Shown: one piece after another, positions 18,664 through 26,670 of the stretch
Layout of the letters: each line of letters begins with the position of its first letter
Numbering within the stretch: the first letter of the stretch is position 1
Source of the DNA: Neoroseomonas lacus
GTDB lineage: Bacteria; Pseudomonadota; Alphaproteobacteria; Acetobacterales; Acetobacteraceae
Reading direction: 5' to 3'
Length of the DNA stretch: 64,000 bases
NCBI RefSeq assembly: GCF_014644535.1
Contig: NZ_BMKW01000005.1
Coordinates: forward strand, 186,001 to 250,000
The notes under the pieces: model-generated
Database searches by the model: none
Told to the model about the DNA's origin: nothing
What the model saw: only the letters and a program-made list of their open reading frames with translations
Translations under genes and position numbers: made by a program

Positions 18664-20445
18664 TCAGAACCTGATCAGCGTGCGGAAATAGAGCTGTGTC
18701 GCGCGCAGCGGTTCCGAGAACTGCCCATCGGGCTGCGTTGTGATGCGGCGCGCCAGTTCGACATCGACCTGCACCGTATCGGCGACCACCGTGCGCACGC
18801 CGCCACCCCAGGAGGACAGCCGCCGGTCCGCATCGGTGACCAGATTCTGGTAGGCCCAGCCCATGTCGCGAAACATGTAGAACTGCGTGGTGCCGCGATT
18901 ATTGCCCAGCGACGGCTCGGCCGGGATGTCGTAGGCAAGGTCGAGCTGCAGCTCGAGCGCATAGCCATAGCCGTAGTCGCCCGTCACCTGCCCGGAATAG
19001 AAGCCGCGGCCGAGCCGGTTTCCGCCGAGATAGTATTTCTCGGCATTGGGCAGGACGTTGGTCGACCACTGCCCGTTCACATAGGCCTGGATGTTGATCA
19101 TCGCGCCGTCGAAGGGCGAGAAGATCGGCTGCACCCGCTGGTATTCGCCGGTCCATTTGGTGAAGTCGAATTCCGAGCCGATGCGCGTCGCGCGCGGGTC
19201 GTCATTCGCGGTGGCATCCCAGTCGATGATGCCCTGGTGGACGCGGAAGGCGGCCTGGTTCGTCGCTGCCGGCGTGAAGGGGATGACGCTGTCGAGCGCC
19301 TGGCCGTCGAAGCCGCCGCGCGCCGTGCGGATATGGTCGCGCCCCGCCAGCGAACGCCCCGAGGAGGTGCCCACGCCGGTGTAGGTCGTGCTGTCGAACA
19401 TGTCGAACTGCGCGACCGCCCAGAGATTGGCCGGTCGGGACCGGATGATCGGATAGGTCGCGACGACGCCGGCCAACGCGGTTTCGCCATTGTAGCCGAT
19501 CTGGGAGAGCTGGCCCGAGGGCAGCGTGTTGCCCATGCCGGCATATACCCGCAGGCGCAGGCCCGACCCACCGATGAAGGTCTCGACGCCGCCCTGGGTG
19601 AACCACTGCGTTCCCTGTTCCGACCCGAACAGCGTCACCTCGGTCCGTTCGCCATACTCGGTCAGCGAGTTCACGCCGCCGACGAACAACGCCTCCCACG
19701 GGCCGGTGAGTTGGTAGGCGCGGTTGTCCACATTGAAATAGCCGCTGACCGCCGAGCGAGAGACCTGCGCGACCAGCCGCAGCGCGCCAGGTTCGCCCTG
19801 GATCGGCTGCAGTACGCCGCGCACCCGCACGCCCGGCACGTCCGAGGCCAGCAGTAGGGCGCGCTCCACCCCGGCGGTCGAGACCGGCCGTTCCTCCTTC
19901 ACCCGTTCCAGGAAGCGCAGCACCTGGGTGCCGGCCGGGCCGATATCGCCATCCAGCCGCACCTCGGAGACATAGCCCTCTGTGATGGCGAAGCGCGCCT
20001 CGGCCCGCCCATCGGGCCCCGGCACCAGCGCGGCGGCGACCGAGACGAAGGGGTAACCAGCCCGGCGATACGCGCCCAGCAGAGCAAGCCGCGTCTGTTC
20101 AATCTCGGACAGCGCGACGGTCTGGCCTTCGATCGGGCTCAGGAAGGGACGTAAATCCGCCGTCTCGACTGCGGTGTTGCCCTGCACGGTGGCGGTGCTG
20201 ATCGCAACACGCTGGCCCTCGCCGGGACCGCGCCGCGCCTCGGGCGGCGGCGGCTGCGTGCGCGGGGAAAGGTTGGGCGCGGTGGGCGGCAGGATGCGGT
20301 CCCGCAGGTCAACCGGCGGCGGCGGTGGCCGGGGGACGTTGATCGGCGCCTGGGCCAGCGCAGCACCCGGCAGGGCAATGGCCAGGGCCAGGCACAGCGT
20401 CAGGTTCTGGCGGGAAGGCAGGCAGGCCGTCACGGTCACTCGCAC
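18664..20445 (-). CDS. TpsB outer-membrane transporter (ShlB/FhaC/HecB family)
   Basis: The partner transporter that would export the adjacent TpsA across the outer membrane. From GTG 20445 it is 593 residues: signal peptide ending ALPGAALA, a proline-rich linker (37-75), two POTRA-like segments at about 80-158 and 160-235, then a beta-barrel to the end. The loop-6 motif appears as LGRGFYSG with Arg480-Gly481-Phe482, matching the RGY/F signature of the Omp85/TpsB superfamily, and the chain ends in Phe, as barrels recognised by the BAM machinery do. The start is uncertain. An in-frame TTG at 20487 would add 14 residues but lies in an AT-rich stretch that looks like promoter. Only three bases separate its stop from the TpsA start, so translation is likely coupled. 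Confidence 0.9.
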   Translation of the reverse strand: MRVTVTACLPSRQNLTLCLALAIALPGAALAQAPINVPRPPPPPVDLRDRILPPTAPNLSPRTQPPPPEARRGPGEGQRVAISTATVQGNTAVETADLRPFLSPIEGQTVALSEIEQTRLALLGAYRRAGYPFVSVAAALVPGPDGRAEARFAITEGYVSEVRLDGDIGPAGTQVLRFLERVKEERPVSTAGVERALLLASDVPGVRVRGVLQPIQGEPGALRLVAQVSRSAVSGYFNVDNRAYQLTGPWEALFVGGVNSLTEYGERTEVTLFGSEQGTQWFTQGGVETFIGGSGLRLRVYAGMGNTLPSGQLSQIGYNGETALAGVVATYPIIRSRPANLWAVAQFDMFDSTTYTGVGTSSGRSLAGRDHIRTARGGFDGQALDSVIPFTPAATNQAAFRVHQGIIDWDATANDDPRATRIGSEFDFTKWTGEYQRVQPIFSPFDGAMINIQAYVNGQWSTNVLPNAEKYYLGGNRLGRGFYSGQVTGDYGYGYALELQLDLAYDIPAEPSLGNNRGTTQFYMFRDMGWAYQNLVTDADRRLSSWGGGVRTVVADTVQVDVELARRITTQPDGQFSEPLRATQLYFRTLIRF

Positions 20446-20469
20446 GGAACTCGGTTGTGGTTTCCGTGA

Positions 20470-20560
20470 GGATAGGCCGAATCTCAAAATTTATGAACAA
20501 TCGATTGATGAATTTCGATCGCATATTGCGCGATGGTGTTGTTTAGACACGCATTTGGCC
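20470..20560 (-). promoter_or_regulatory. AT-rich presumed promoter/operator region for the tpsB-tpsA operon
   Basis: In a genome that is overwhelmingly G and C, this short gap between the OmpA-like stop and the TpsB start is clearly AT-rich. It contains a perfect palindrome CAATCGATTG at 20498-20507, plus TTCGATCG and GCGCGAT elements nearby. I could not fix a convincing -35/-10 pair. The composition and position suggest a promoter with operator-like symmetry driving the leftward genes. Confidence 0.35.
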
Positions 20561-20568
20561 GCGCCGCC

Positions 20569-21126
20569 TCATTCCCCCAGATTGATCACCTGCACGCGCC
20601 GATTGCGCGCCTCGGCCCGCCCGTCCGGCGTCAGCACCAGAAGTTGTGTCTCGCCAAGACCAACCGCCTCGAGCCGTCCCGGTTCCAGCCCGTAGCGGGT
20701 CACCAGCACCTCGCGCACCGTCGCCGCCCGTCGTTCGGACAGGGCTTGGTTCATGGCCGTGGCGCCAACCGTGTCGGTATGCCCCTCGATCCGGAAGCGC
20801 GCGCGGGCGAGTTCGGGCCTGGCCAGGGCGCGGGCGAGGGAGGCCACCAGCGCCTCGGCCTGTGGCGTGAGCGCGGCGGAGCCGGTCGGGAAGATCACCA
20901 TCAGCGAGACGGCCGGGCGGTCGGGCGGCGCGGTGGTGGCCGGCTGCACCGCCATCCCGGCCGCGCCCGTCGCCGCAGGCGGTTCGGTGCTCTGGCCAGG
21001 GATGCGCAGCCCGCGCGTCAGGTTGCGCACGATGCTGTCGGCCACCGGGTCGGGTACCGGCTGCGCGAGAACCGGGGCGCCGAGCAGCGCCGCAAGCAGC
21101 GCGAGCGGGGGGAGCAACGGGCGCAT
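20569..21126 (-). CDS. Small OmpA-family periplasmic/outer-membrane protein
   Basis: A 185-residue protein started at ATG 21126, which is preceded by a perfect AGGAGG seven bases upstream. A signal peptide (MRPLLPPLALLAALL, cleaved after PVLA) leads into a Pro/Ala linker. A C-terminal OmpA-like peptidoglycan-binding domain covers about residues 75-185: the motif IFPTGSAALTPQA, then EGHTDTVG, then NQALSERRAATVREVL and NRRVQV. Proteins with this domain bind diaminopimelate in peptidoglycan; there is no N-terminal barrel here. It is the first gene of the leftward run leading into TpsB/TpsA, 123 bases ahead of the TpsB start. It may tether the secretion apparatus to the wall, but this is inferred from position only. 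Confidence 0.85.
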   Translation of the reverse strand: MRPLLPPLALLAALLGAPVLAQPVPDPVADSIVRNLTRGLRIPGQSTEPPAATGAAGMAVQPATTAPPDRPAVSLMVIFPTGSAALTPQAEALVASLARALARPELARARFRIEGHTDTVGATAMNQALSERRAATVREVLVTRYGLEPGRLEAVGLGETQLLVLTPDGRAEARNRRVQVINLGE

Positions 21127-21201
21127 AGTGAATCCTCCTGACCGTTGGCCGGAGACTACACGCATTGCCGTCGTGGTGGAGGAATCTTCCCCGCCCGCGG
21201 T

Positions 21202-24096
21202 TCAGCCGAAGCGGGCGATCGAGAAGGCGGGCGCCACCGGCTCCCGGCCGAGCACCGCATCGGCCGTCATCCGTCCCGCCACCGGCCCGAGCGTGTAGCC
21301 CGAGGAGGTCACCGCGGCGAAGAAGCCCGGGCAACCCGGCGCCTCGCCCAGGATCGGCGCGCGGTCGATATGCACGTTCATCCCGGTCCAGGCGCGCAGC
21401 ACCGAAAGGCCCGCGACGGCCGGCACGACATGCCCGGCGACCCACAGATTGCCCTCGATGCTCTCGCGCCGGTTGCGCGTGGCGCCGGTCGCGGCGTCAT
21501 AGGCGCCGGGCCACCCGCCGCCGATCAGCAGATGCCCCAGCGGTCCCTGCTTGAAGGACAGGTGCCGCCCGGCATGGGCGACCAGATGCGGGATGATCGG
21601 CGCGGTCGCCTCGGTGGCGATGACCTGCTGGACCAGCCCGCCGACCGGCAGCGTCACGCCGGCCAGCGCCGCGATCCGCCCTGACCACGGCCCGGCCGCG
21701 ACGACGACCCGCCCGGCGCGGATGGTGCCGCCCTCGGTGGCGACCTTGAAACCCGCGCCGTCGCGGGCAATGCCGGTGACCTCGACGCCGCCGGCCACCC
21801 GCGCCCCGGCGCGCTTCGCCAGCGCCAGCAGGGCCGCGGTTCCGCGCAGGGGGTCGATCTGCCCTTCCTGTGGGCAGAAGGCGGCGCCCAGGAAGCGCGG
21901 CGTCAGATAGGGCGCGATGTCGCGCAGCTCATTCGCGCCAACGACATGGTTCTCGACCCCGGCGCCCCGTTCGACCGCCGTCTTGCCGTGCAGCCAGGCG
22001 AGTTCGGCCTCGGTCTCGGCCAGCATCAGCCCGCCCTCGGTGCGGATGCCGCAGCTCTCGCCGGCATCGCGCGCGATCTCCTTCCACAGTTCGATCGAGC
22101 GCGGCCCGAGCGGCAAGGTCGCCGCCGCCGGCCCGGCGGTGCCGAGCGCCTCCGCCTTGTCACCGAAATCATAGGACAGCAGTTGCACATGCAGGCTGCC
22201 GGCATTGGCGGTGCTGGCGGCAAGGCCGGGTTCCGACCGGTCGGCCACCAGCACGTCCAGCCCCTCGCGCGCCAGGTAGAGCGCGGTGGACAGGCCAAGC
22301 ACGCCGCCGCCGATCACCAGCACGTCGCAGGCGCGGTTCTCCGCCGCCAGCGGCATGGCGGGGCTGCGCCAGAAGGTTGGCACAGGGTCGTGGATGACCG
22401 GCGCGTCGAAGCCTTCCGGCAATTCGCGCATCAGCGCGGCCGCGGGGATCGGCCGGACCGGCGCGCGCGGGGCGGCGAAGGCGGCTTCCTCGGCGTTGCC
22501 GCCGACCAGCCGGGCCATGGTGGCCCCGCACATGCGGCCCTGGCAGCGTCCCATGCCAGCGCGGGTCTGCTTCTTGAGCGCGGCAAGGGTCCGTGCATCG
22601 CTTCCCATCGCCGCACGCAGCGCCCCGGCGGTCACCTCCTCGCAGCGGCAGACCACGGTCGCATCGGCAATCGCGGTGGCGTCGAAGGCGGGCGCGGCAA
22701 ACACTCGCCACAAGGCACACTGGAAGGCCAGCGCCTGGTCGAGGTCGCGCCGCGCCGCCGCATCCTCCGCCACCGAGAGCCCCAATTCCCGCGCGACGGC
22801 CAGGCCCGCCAGCCGCCCGCGCGCCAGCGCCACGCGCGACCCGCCGATCGCCGCGCCATCGCCGATCGCGAAGACGCCGGGGATGGAACTGCGGCCTACC
22901 TCGTCCGTCACCGTCTCCAGCCGACCGATCTCGGCCCCCGGCCCCTCGGTGCTGAAACGCTGCGCGCAGCCCAGCGCGCGGGCGAGGCCGGTCTCCGGTT
23001 GGAACCCCATGTTCAGCGCGGAAACGCCGGCTTCGATGCGGCGTTCGCCATCGGGTGTGGCGACGTGCAGCGCGGTGAAACGGTCGCTGCCCTCGCAGCC
23101 GAGAATGGTGGCGCCCCACAGCACCGGCACCCCCGCGCGCTTCAGCGTGGCGAGGTAGCGCAGCCCATCCCAGGCGAGATCCGGCGCGGTCCGTGCCAGC
23201 GTCAGCATCTCGCGCCACACGCCGAGCCCTGGCTTCGGCGCCGCCTCCACCACGGCGGCGACCTGCACGCCGCCGGCCAGCAATTCGCAGGCGAGTTGCA
23301 GGTTCAGCGGCCCGCTGCCGGCGATCACCACCCGTTCGGCCGGGCTGACGCGCTGGGCTCGGGCGAGGGTCTGCAACGCCCCGGTCGTCATCACCCCGGG
23401 CAGCGTCCAGCCTGGCACCGGCACCGGCCGTTCATGCGCGCCCGGCGCGAGCACCAGCCGCTTCGGGCGGAAAGTGACGGCGGCGCCATCGACCAGCGCG
23501 GCGATCTCATCCGCCGCGAAGCCGCCCCACACCGTTGCACCGTGATGAATGACGATGCCGGCCGCGCGGGCTTCCTCGACCAGCGCCGCACCTTTGCGGA
23601 ACTGCGCATCCGGCGAGGCATTGGCGTGGCTCGGGGCGAGCGGCTTCAGATACTGCCCGCCGGCCTCGGCGCGTTCATCCAGCACCACCACATCCGCGCC
23701 CGCATGGGCGGCGGCGATGGCGGCGGAAATCCCCGCCGGGCCCGCGCCGACCACCAGCACGTCGCAAGCGTGCTCAGCGATCTCGGCCGGTGCCTCGGCC
23801 AGCGGCGCGGGGGCGGTGGGCAGCGCGCCCTCCACCCGCATGCCGGCCTTCGCCTTCACCAGGCAGGCGCGTTGCCCCGCCTTGCCATCGACCGTGACGA
23901 TGCAATCCCAGCAGGCGCCCATGCCGCACCACAAGCCGCGTGGCACGCCCGACGCGGTGTGGCGGAATGCCAGGATTTCGGCGGCCGACAAGGCGGCGGC
24001 GATGGTCTCGCCCGGCAACGCCTCGACCTCGCGGTCGTCGAAGCGGAAGCGGATCGGGGTGGCGGACGGCGTGATGGTCGGTGAAGTAAGTCGCAT
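21202..24096 (-). CDS. Single-chain 2Fe-2S / pyridine-nucleotide oxidoreductase / DAO-type flavoenzyme fusion
   Basis: A 964-residue fusion, started at ATG 24096 just inside the divergent gap. Residues 15-90 are a ferredoxin-like module with cysteines 57, 62, 65 and 78 (WCGMGACWDC). Residues 110-470 are a two-dinucleotide-fold oxidoreductase (VVGAGPAGISAAIAAAHAG; second fold VIAGSGPLNLQLA; FAD-closing IGDGAAIGG). Cysteines 483, 485, 518 and 523 form a BFD-like 2Fe-2S site. Residues 589-964 are a D-amino-acid-oxidase-type FAD domain (VIGGGVLGLSTALYLAREG). These parts are normally three separate subunits, as in HcnABC hydrogen cyanide synthase, opine oxidase and D-hydroxyproline dehydrogenase (LhpBEF). 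The reaction is probably oxidation of a secondary or D-amino acid with electrons passed to the respiratory chain. The divergent DapA-like gene supports hydroxyproline or a related cyclic amino acid, without proof. Confidence 0.85.
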   Translation of the reverse strand: MRLTSPTITPSATPIRFRFDDREVEALPGETIAAALSAAEILAFRHTASGVPRGLWCGMGACWDCIVTVDGKAGQRACLVKAKAGMRVEGALPTAPAPLAEAPAEIAEHACDVLVVGAGPAGISAAIAAAHAGADVVVLDERAEAGGQYLKPLAPSHANASPDAQFRKGAALVEEARAAGIVIHHGATVWGGFAADEIAALVDGAAVTFRPKRLVLAPGAHERPVPVPGWTLPGVMTTGALQTLARAQRVSPAERVVIAGSGPLNLQLACELLAGGVQVAAVVEAAPKPGLGVWREMLTLARTAPDLAWDGLRYLATLKRAGVPVLWGATILGCEGSDRFTALHVATPDGERRIEAGVSALNMGFQPETGLARALGCAQRFSTEGPGAEIGRLETVTDEVGRSSIPGVFAIGDGAAIGGSRVALARGRLAGLAVARELGLSVAEDAAARRDLDQALAFQCALWRVFAAPAFDATAIADATVVCRCEEVTAGALRAAMGSDARTLAALKKQTRAGMGRCQGRMCGATMARLVGGNAEEAAFAAPRAPVRPIPAAALMRELPEGFDAPVIHDPVPTFWRSPAMPLAAENRACDVLVIGGGVLGLSTALYLAREGLDVLVADRSEPGLAASTANAGSLHVQLLSYDFGDKAEALGTAGPAAATLPLGPRSIELWKEIARDAGESCGIRTEGGLMLAETEAELAWLHGKTAVERGAGVENHVVGANELRDIAPYLTPRFLGAAFCPQEGQIDPLRGTAALLALAKRAGARVAGGVEVTGIARDGAGFKVATEGGTIRAGRVVVAAGPWSGRIAALAGVTLPVGGLVQQVIATEATAPIIPHLVAHAGRHLSFKQGPLGHLLIGGGWPGAYDAATGATRNRRESIEGNLWVAGHVVPAVAGLSVLRAWTGMNVHIDRAPILGEAPGCPGFFAAVTSSGYTLGPVAGRMTADAVLGREPVAPAFSIARFG

Positions 24097-24171
24097 GACC
24101 TTGCCGGGACAGAGTAAACGGTCTCCGATCATCGCATGCGGCCCTGCCGCGTCCATCCCCGGAGACCGCGC

Positions 24172-25083
24172 ATGTCCCGTGAACCCTTCCGCGGCACCTA
24201 TACGGTGCTGGTCACCCCCTTCACGGCCGATGGCGGCGCGGTCGACCTGAAGGCGCTGGAACGCCTGGTCGAATACCAGATCACCGAGGGCGTCCGCGGC
24301 CTGATCCCGCTGGGCTCGACGGGCGAGTTCCTCTCGGTGTCGCGCGAGGAGCGCACCGCCATCACCGAGACCGTCATCCGCGCCGCCGCCGGCCGCGTGC
24401 CCGTCATCATGGGCACCGGCATGGAGGACACGCGCGATGTCGTCGCGCTGTCCAAGGAAGCGGAGGCGCTCGGCGCCGACGGCGTGATGATCATCCCGCC
24501 CTTCTATTCCGTGCCGACGCTGGAAGAACTGGTCCACCACTACGACACGGTGGCCAAGGCGATCGGCATCCCGATCATGGTCTACAACAACCCGGCGACG
24601 TCGAACGTGGACATGACGCCGGCGATGCTGGCCGAGATCAGCCGCATCCCGAATTGCCGCTACGTCAAGGAAAGCACGCTGGAGGCGACGCGCGTGCGCG
24701 ACATCATCGCCCTGTGCGGCGACCGCATGGAGGTCTTCGCCGGCGTGCTGGGCTATGAAAGCGCCTGGCTCGGCGCGATCGGCTGGGTCGCGGTGTGCAG
24801 CAACGTCGCCCCGCGTCTGTCATCCGAGATGTTCGACACGGCCGCCTTCGAGGCGAACCGTGACAAGGCGCTACCGCTGTACCGCCAATTGGCGCCGCTG
24901 CTGCCCTGGGTTGGCGGGCCGCGCTACGTCTCCGGCACCAAGGCGGCGTTCCGCCTGATGGGCATGGATATGGGCCCACCACGCCCGCCGAGGCTCCCGT
25001 TGCCGTCGCGCGACATGCCGGCGCTGGCGCAGGTCTTGCAGGATATCGGCCTGATGAGCGTCGCCGCCCAGGCGGCAGAATAG
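24172..25083 (+). CDS. DapA-family (dihydrodipicolinate synthase-like) lyase or deaminase
   Basis: A 303-residue class I aldolase-type protein, started at ATG 24172 with GGAGA eight bases upstream. Family landmarks are present: GSTGEF near residue 46, YNNPATSNVDMTP with the catalytic tyrosine, and the Schiff-base lysine in RYVKEST. Family members include 4-hydroxytetrahydrodipicolinate synthase, N-acetylneuraminate lyase and pyrroline-4-hydroxy-2-carboxylate deaminase of hydroxyproline breakdown. A biosynthetic DapA is unlikely here, because the gene heads a catabolic-looking run with amino-acid transport genes and lies 75 bases from a divergent amino-acid-oxidising flavoprotein. Deaminase is my preferred reading. 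No hydroxyproline epimerase or ketoglutarate semialdehyde dehydrogenase is in the window. Confidence 0.85.
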   Translation: MSREPFRGTYTVLVTPFTADGGAVDLKALERLVEYQITEGVRGLIPLGSTGEFLSVSREERTAITETVIRAAAGRVPVIMGTGMEDTRDVVALSKEAEALGADGVMIIPPFYSVPTLEELVHHYDTVAKAIGIPIMVYNNPATSNVDMTPAMLAEISRIPNCRYVKESTLEATRVRDIIALCGDRMEVFAGVLGYESAWLGAIGWVAVCSNVAPRLSSEMFDTAAFEANRDKALPLYRQLAPLLPWVGGPRYVSGTKAAFRLMGMDMGPPRPPRLPLPSRDMPALAQVLQDIGLMSVAAQAAE

Positions 25084-25097
25084 GGAGACTTCACATC

Positions 25098-25922
25098 ATG
25101 GAACGCCGCGCTTTCCTCGCCACCGGCGCCTCGCTGTTGGCGACCCCCGCCTTTGCCCAGGCACCCGCCTGCGTCCAGGTCATCCCCAATGGCGAGCTGG
25201 TGAAGGCCGGCACGCTGACCATGTCGACCAACCCGACGCTGCCGCCGATGCAGTTCGTCGACAGCACCGGCACGCTGAAGGGCATGCGCGTCGAACTCGG
25301 CACCGAGATCGCCCGGCGACTCTGCCTCCAGGCCGAGCATGTGCGCGTTGAATTCGCCGCCATGATCCCCGGCCTCGCGGCGCGACGGTGGGACATGATC
25401 AACACCGGCATGTTCTACACCGAGGAACGCCAGCGTCTGATGTACCTGGTGCGCTACGAACAGCAGGCGATCAGCGTCTCGGTGCCGAACGGCAATCCGC
25501 GCAACATCACCAAGGTCGATGACCTCGCCGGCCTGCGCGTCGGCGTCGAGCAGGGCGGCTTCGAGTTCCGCCGCACCACCGATATGTCGAACGACCTGCG
25601 CGCCAAGGGGCTGGCGCCGCTGCAGATCCGCGCCTTCGACAATTTCGCGGTCTCCTTCCAGGCGCTGCGCGCGGGGCAGCTCGACGCGGCCATTTCCATC
25701 GACAGCACGGCGAAGGAATACCAGGACCGCGGCGACTTCACCCGCGCCATCTCCGGCCTCTATGGCACGCCGATCAACTTCGGCTTCCGCTCCAAGCTGC
25801 TCGCCGAGGGCGTCGCCAGCGTGCTGACCGCGATGAAGGCGGATGGCTCCTTCCAGGCGCTGCTCGATCGCTACGGCGTCACGCCCTATGACGGGCCGTT
25901 CGAGGTGGTGGGCCCGGCCTGA
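25098..25922 (+). CDS. ABC transporter substrate-binding protein, family 3 (amino acid type)
   Basis: A 274-residue periplasmic binding protein. The signal peptide is MERRAFLATGASLLATPAFA. The family-3 fold follows, with an N-lobe opening (LTMSTNPTLPPMQFVDSTG), a GMRVELGTEIARR helix, and the hinge-region segment TKVDDLAGLRVGVEQGGFE. Family-3 proteins deliver polar amino acids or related compounds to a HisQM-type permease. It starts 14 bases after the DapA-like gene and precedes the permease by 27 bases, so transport and breakdown of the same compound is likely. An amino acid or cyclic imino acid substrate is inferred. Confidence 0.9.
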   Translation: MERRAFLATGASLLATPAFAQAPACVQVIPNGELVKAGTLTMSTNPTLPPMQFVDSTGTLKGMRVELGTEIARRLCLQAEHVRVEFAAMIPGLAARRWDMINTGMFYTEERQRLMYLVRYEQQAISVSVPNGNPRNITKVDDLAGLRVGVEQGGFEFRRTTDMSNDLRAKGLAPLQIRAFDNFAVSFQALRAGQLDAAISIDSTAKEYQDRGDFTRAISGLYGTPINFGFRSKLLAEGVASVLTAMKADGSFQALLDRYGVTPYDGPFEVVGPA

Positions 25923-25949
25923 CGCGGCGCGGCAAGGGATCGCTCCTCC

Positions 25950-26639
25950 ATGCAGGTCTGGCGTTGGGACGGCTTCTTCGATTCGCTGCTAAACACCTAC
26001 CTGCTGGAAGGGGCGATCATCTCCGTCGGGCTGACGGTGGCATCGCTGCTGATCGGCCTGGCCATCGGCATCGCGCTGGCGCTGATGCGCCTGTCCGGGC
26101 AGCGCGTGATGTCCGGCTTCGCGGTGTTCTATTGCTGGCTGTTCCGCGGCACGCCGCTGCTGGTGCAGTTGCTGATCATCTATACCGGCCTGCCGCTCAT
26201 CGGCCTGCGATTCGATGTCTGGGAGGCCGCGCTGATCGGCCTGTCGATGAACGAGGGCGCCTATCTCTCCGAGATTGTCCGCGCCGGCATCCAGGCGGTG
26301 CCGCGCGGCCAGCAGGAAGCCGCCCGCGCGCTGGGCCTGCGGCGGCCGCAGGTGTTCCGCCTGGTCACCTGGCCGCAGGCGCTGCGCGTCATCATTCCGC
26401 CGCTCGGCAACAGCGTGAACGGGCTGCTCAAGACCACCTCGATCGCCTCGGTCATCAGCGTCGATGAATTGCTGCGCCGAACCCAACTGCTGATCCAGGA
26501 ACGCTTCCTGGTGCTGGAGTTGTTCACCGTCGCGGCGATCTACTACTTGGTGCTGACGACGCTGTGGGACATCGTGCAGCGGCGGCTGGAACGCCATTAC
26601 GGGCGCGGCGATGCCATGGACTCGGCCGACCGCCGGTGA
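25950..26639 (+). CDS. Amino-acid ABC transporter permease (HisM/GlnP family)
   Basis: A 229-residue inner-membrane protein with about five hydrophobic spans (first at roughly residues 22-45). The cytoplasmic EAA loop, which contacts the ATPase, reads EAARALGLRRPQVF followed by PQALRVIIPPLGN. The family usually works as a homodimer or as a pair of permeases with an ATPase of the GlnQ type. Here the binding protein is directly upstream, but no second permease and no ATPase follow; the next gene is a cytochrome P450. The ATPase must therefore be supplied from elsewhere. Confidence 0.9.
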   Translation: MQVWRWDGFFDSLLNTYLLEGAIISVGLTVASLLIGLAIGIALALMRLSGQRVMSGFAVFYCWLFRGTPLLVQLLIIYTGLPLIGLRFDVWEAALIGLSMNEGAYLSEIVRAGIQAVPRGQQEAARALGLRRPQVFRLVTWPQALRVIIPPLGNSVNGLLKTTSIASVISVDELLRRTQLLIQERFLVLELFTVAAIYYLVLTTLWDIVQRRLERHYGRGDAMDSADRR

Positions 26640-26670
26640 CCGTTCGGCCGCGGCGGCCTATCCTGCCGCC

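Noticed and set aside
24097..24540. An N-terminal extension of the flavoprotein fusion to 24540
   Set aside because: These 148 codons are antisense to the DapA-like gene and have no family sequence; the ferredoxin-like module begins properly after ATG 24096.
24172..25083. Annotation as biosynthetic dapA of lysine synthesis
   Set aside because: The fold and lysine fit, but the gene is in an operon with amino-acid uptake, P450 and hydantoinase genes and opposite an amino-acid oxidising flavoprotein, so a catabolic family member is more likely.
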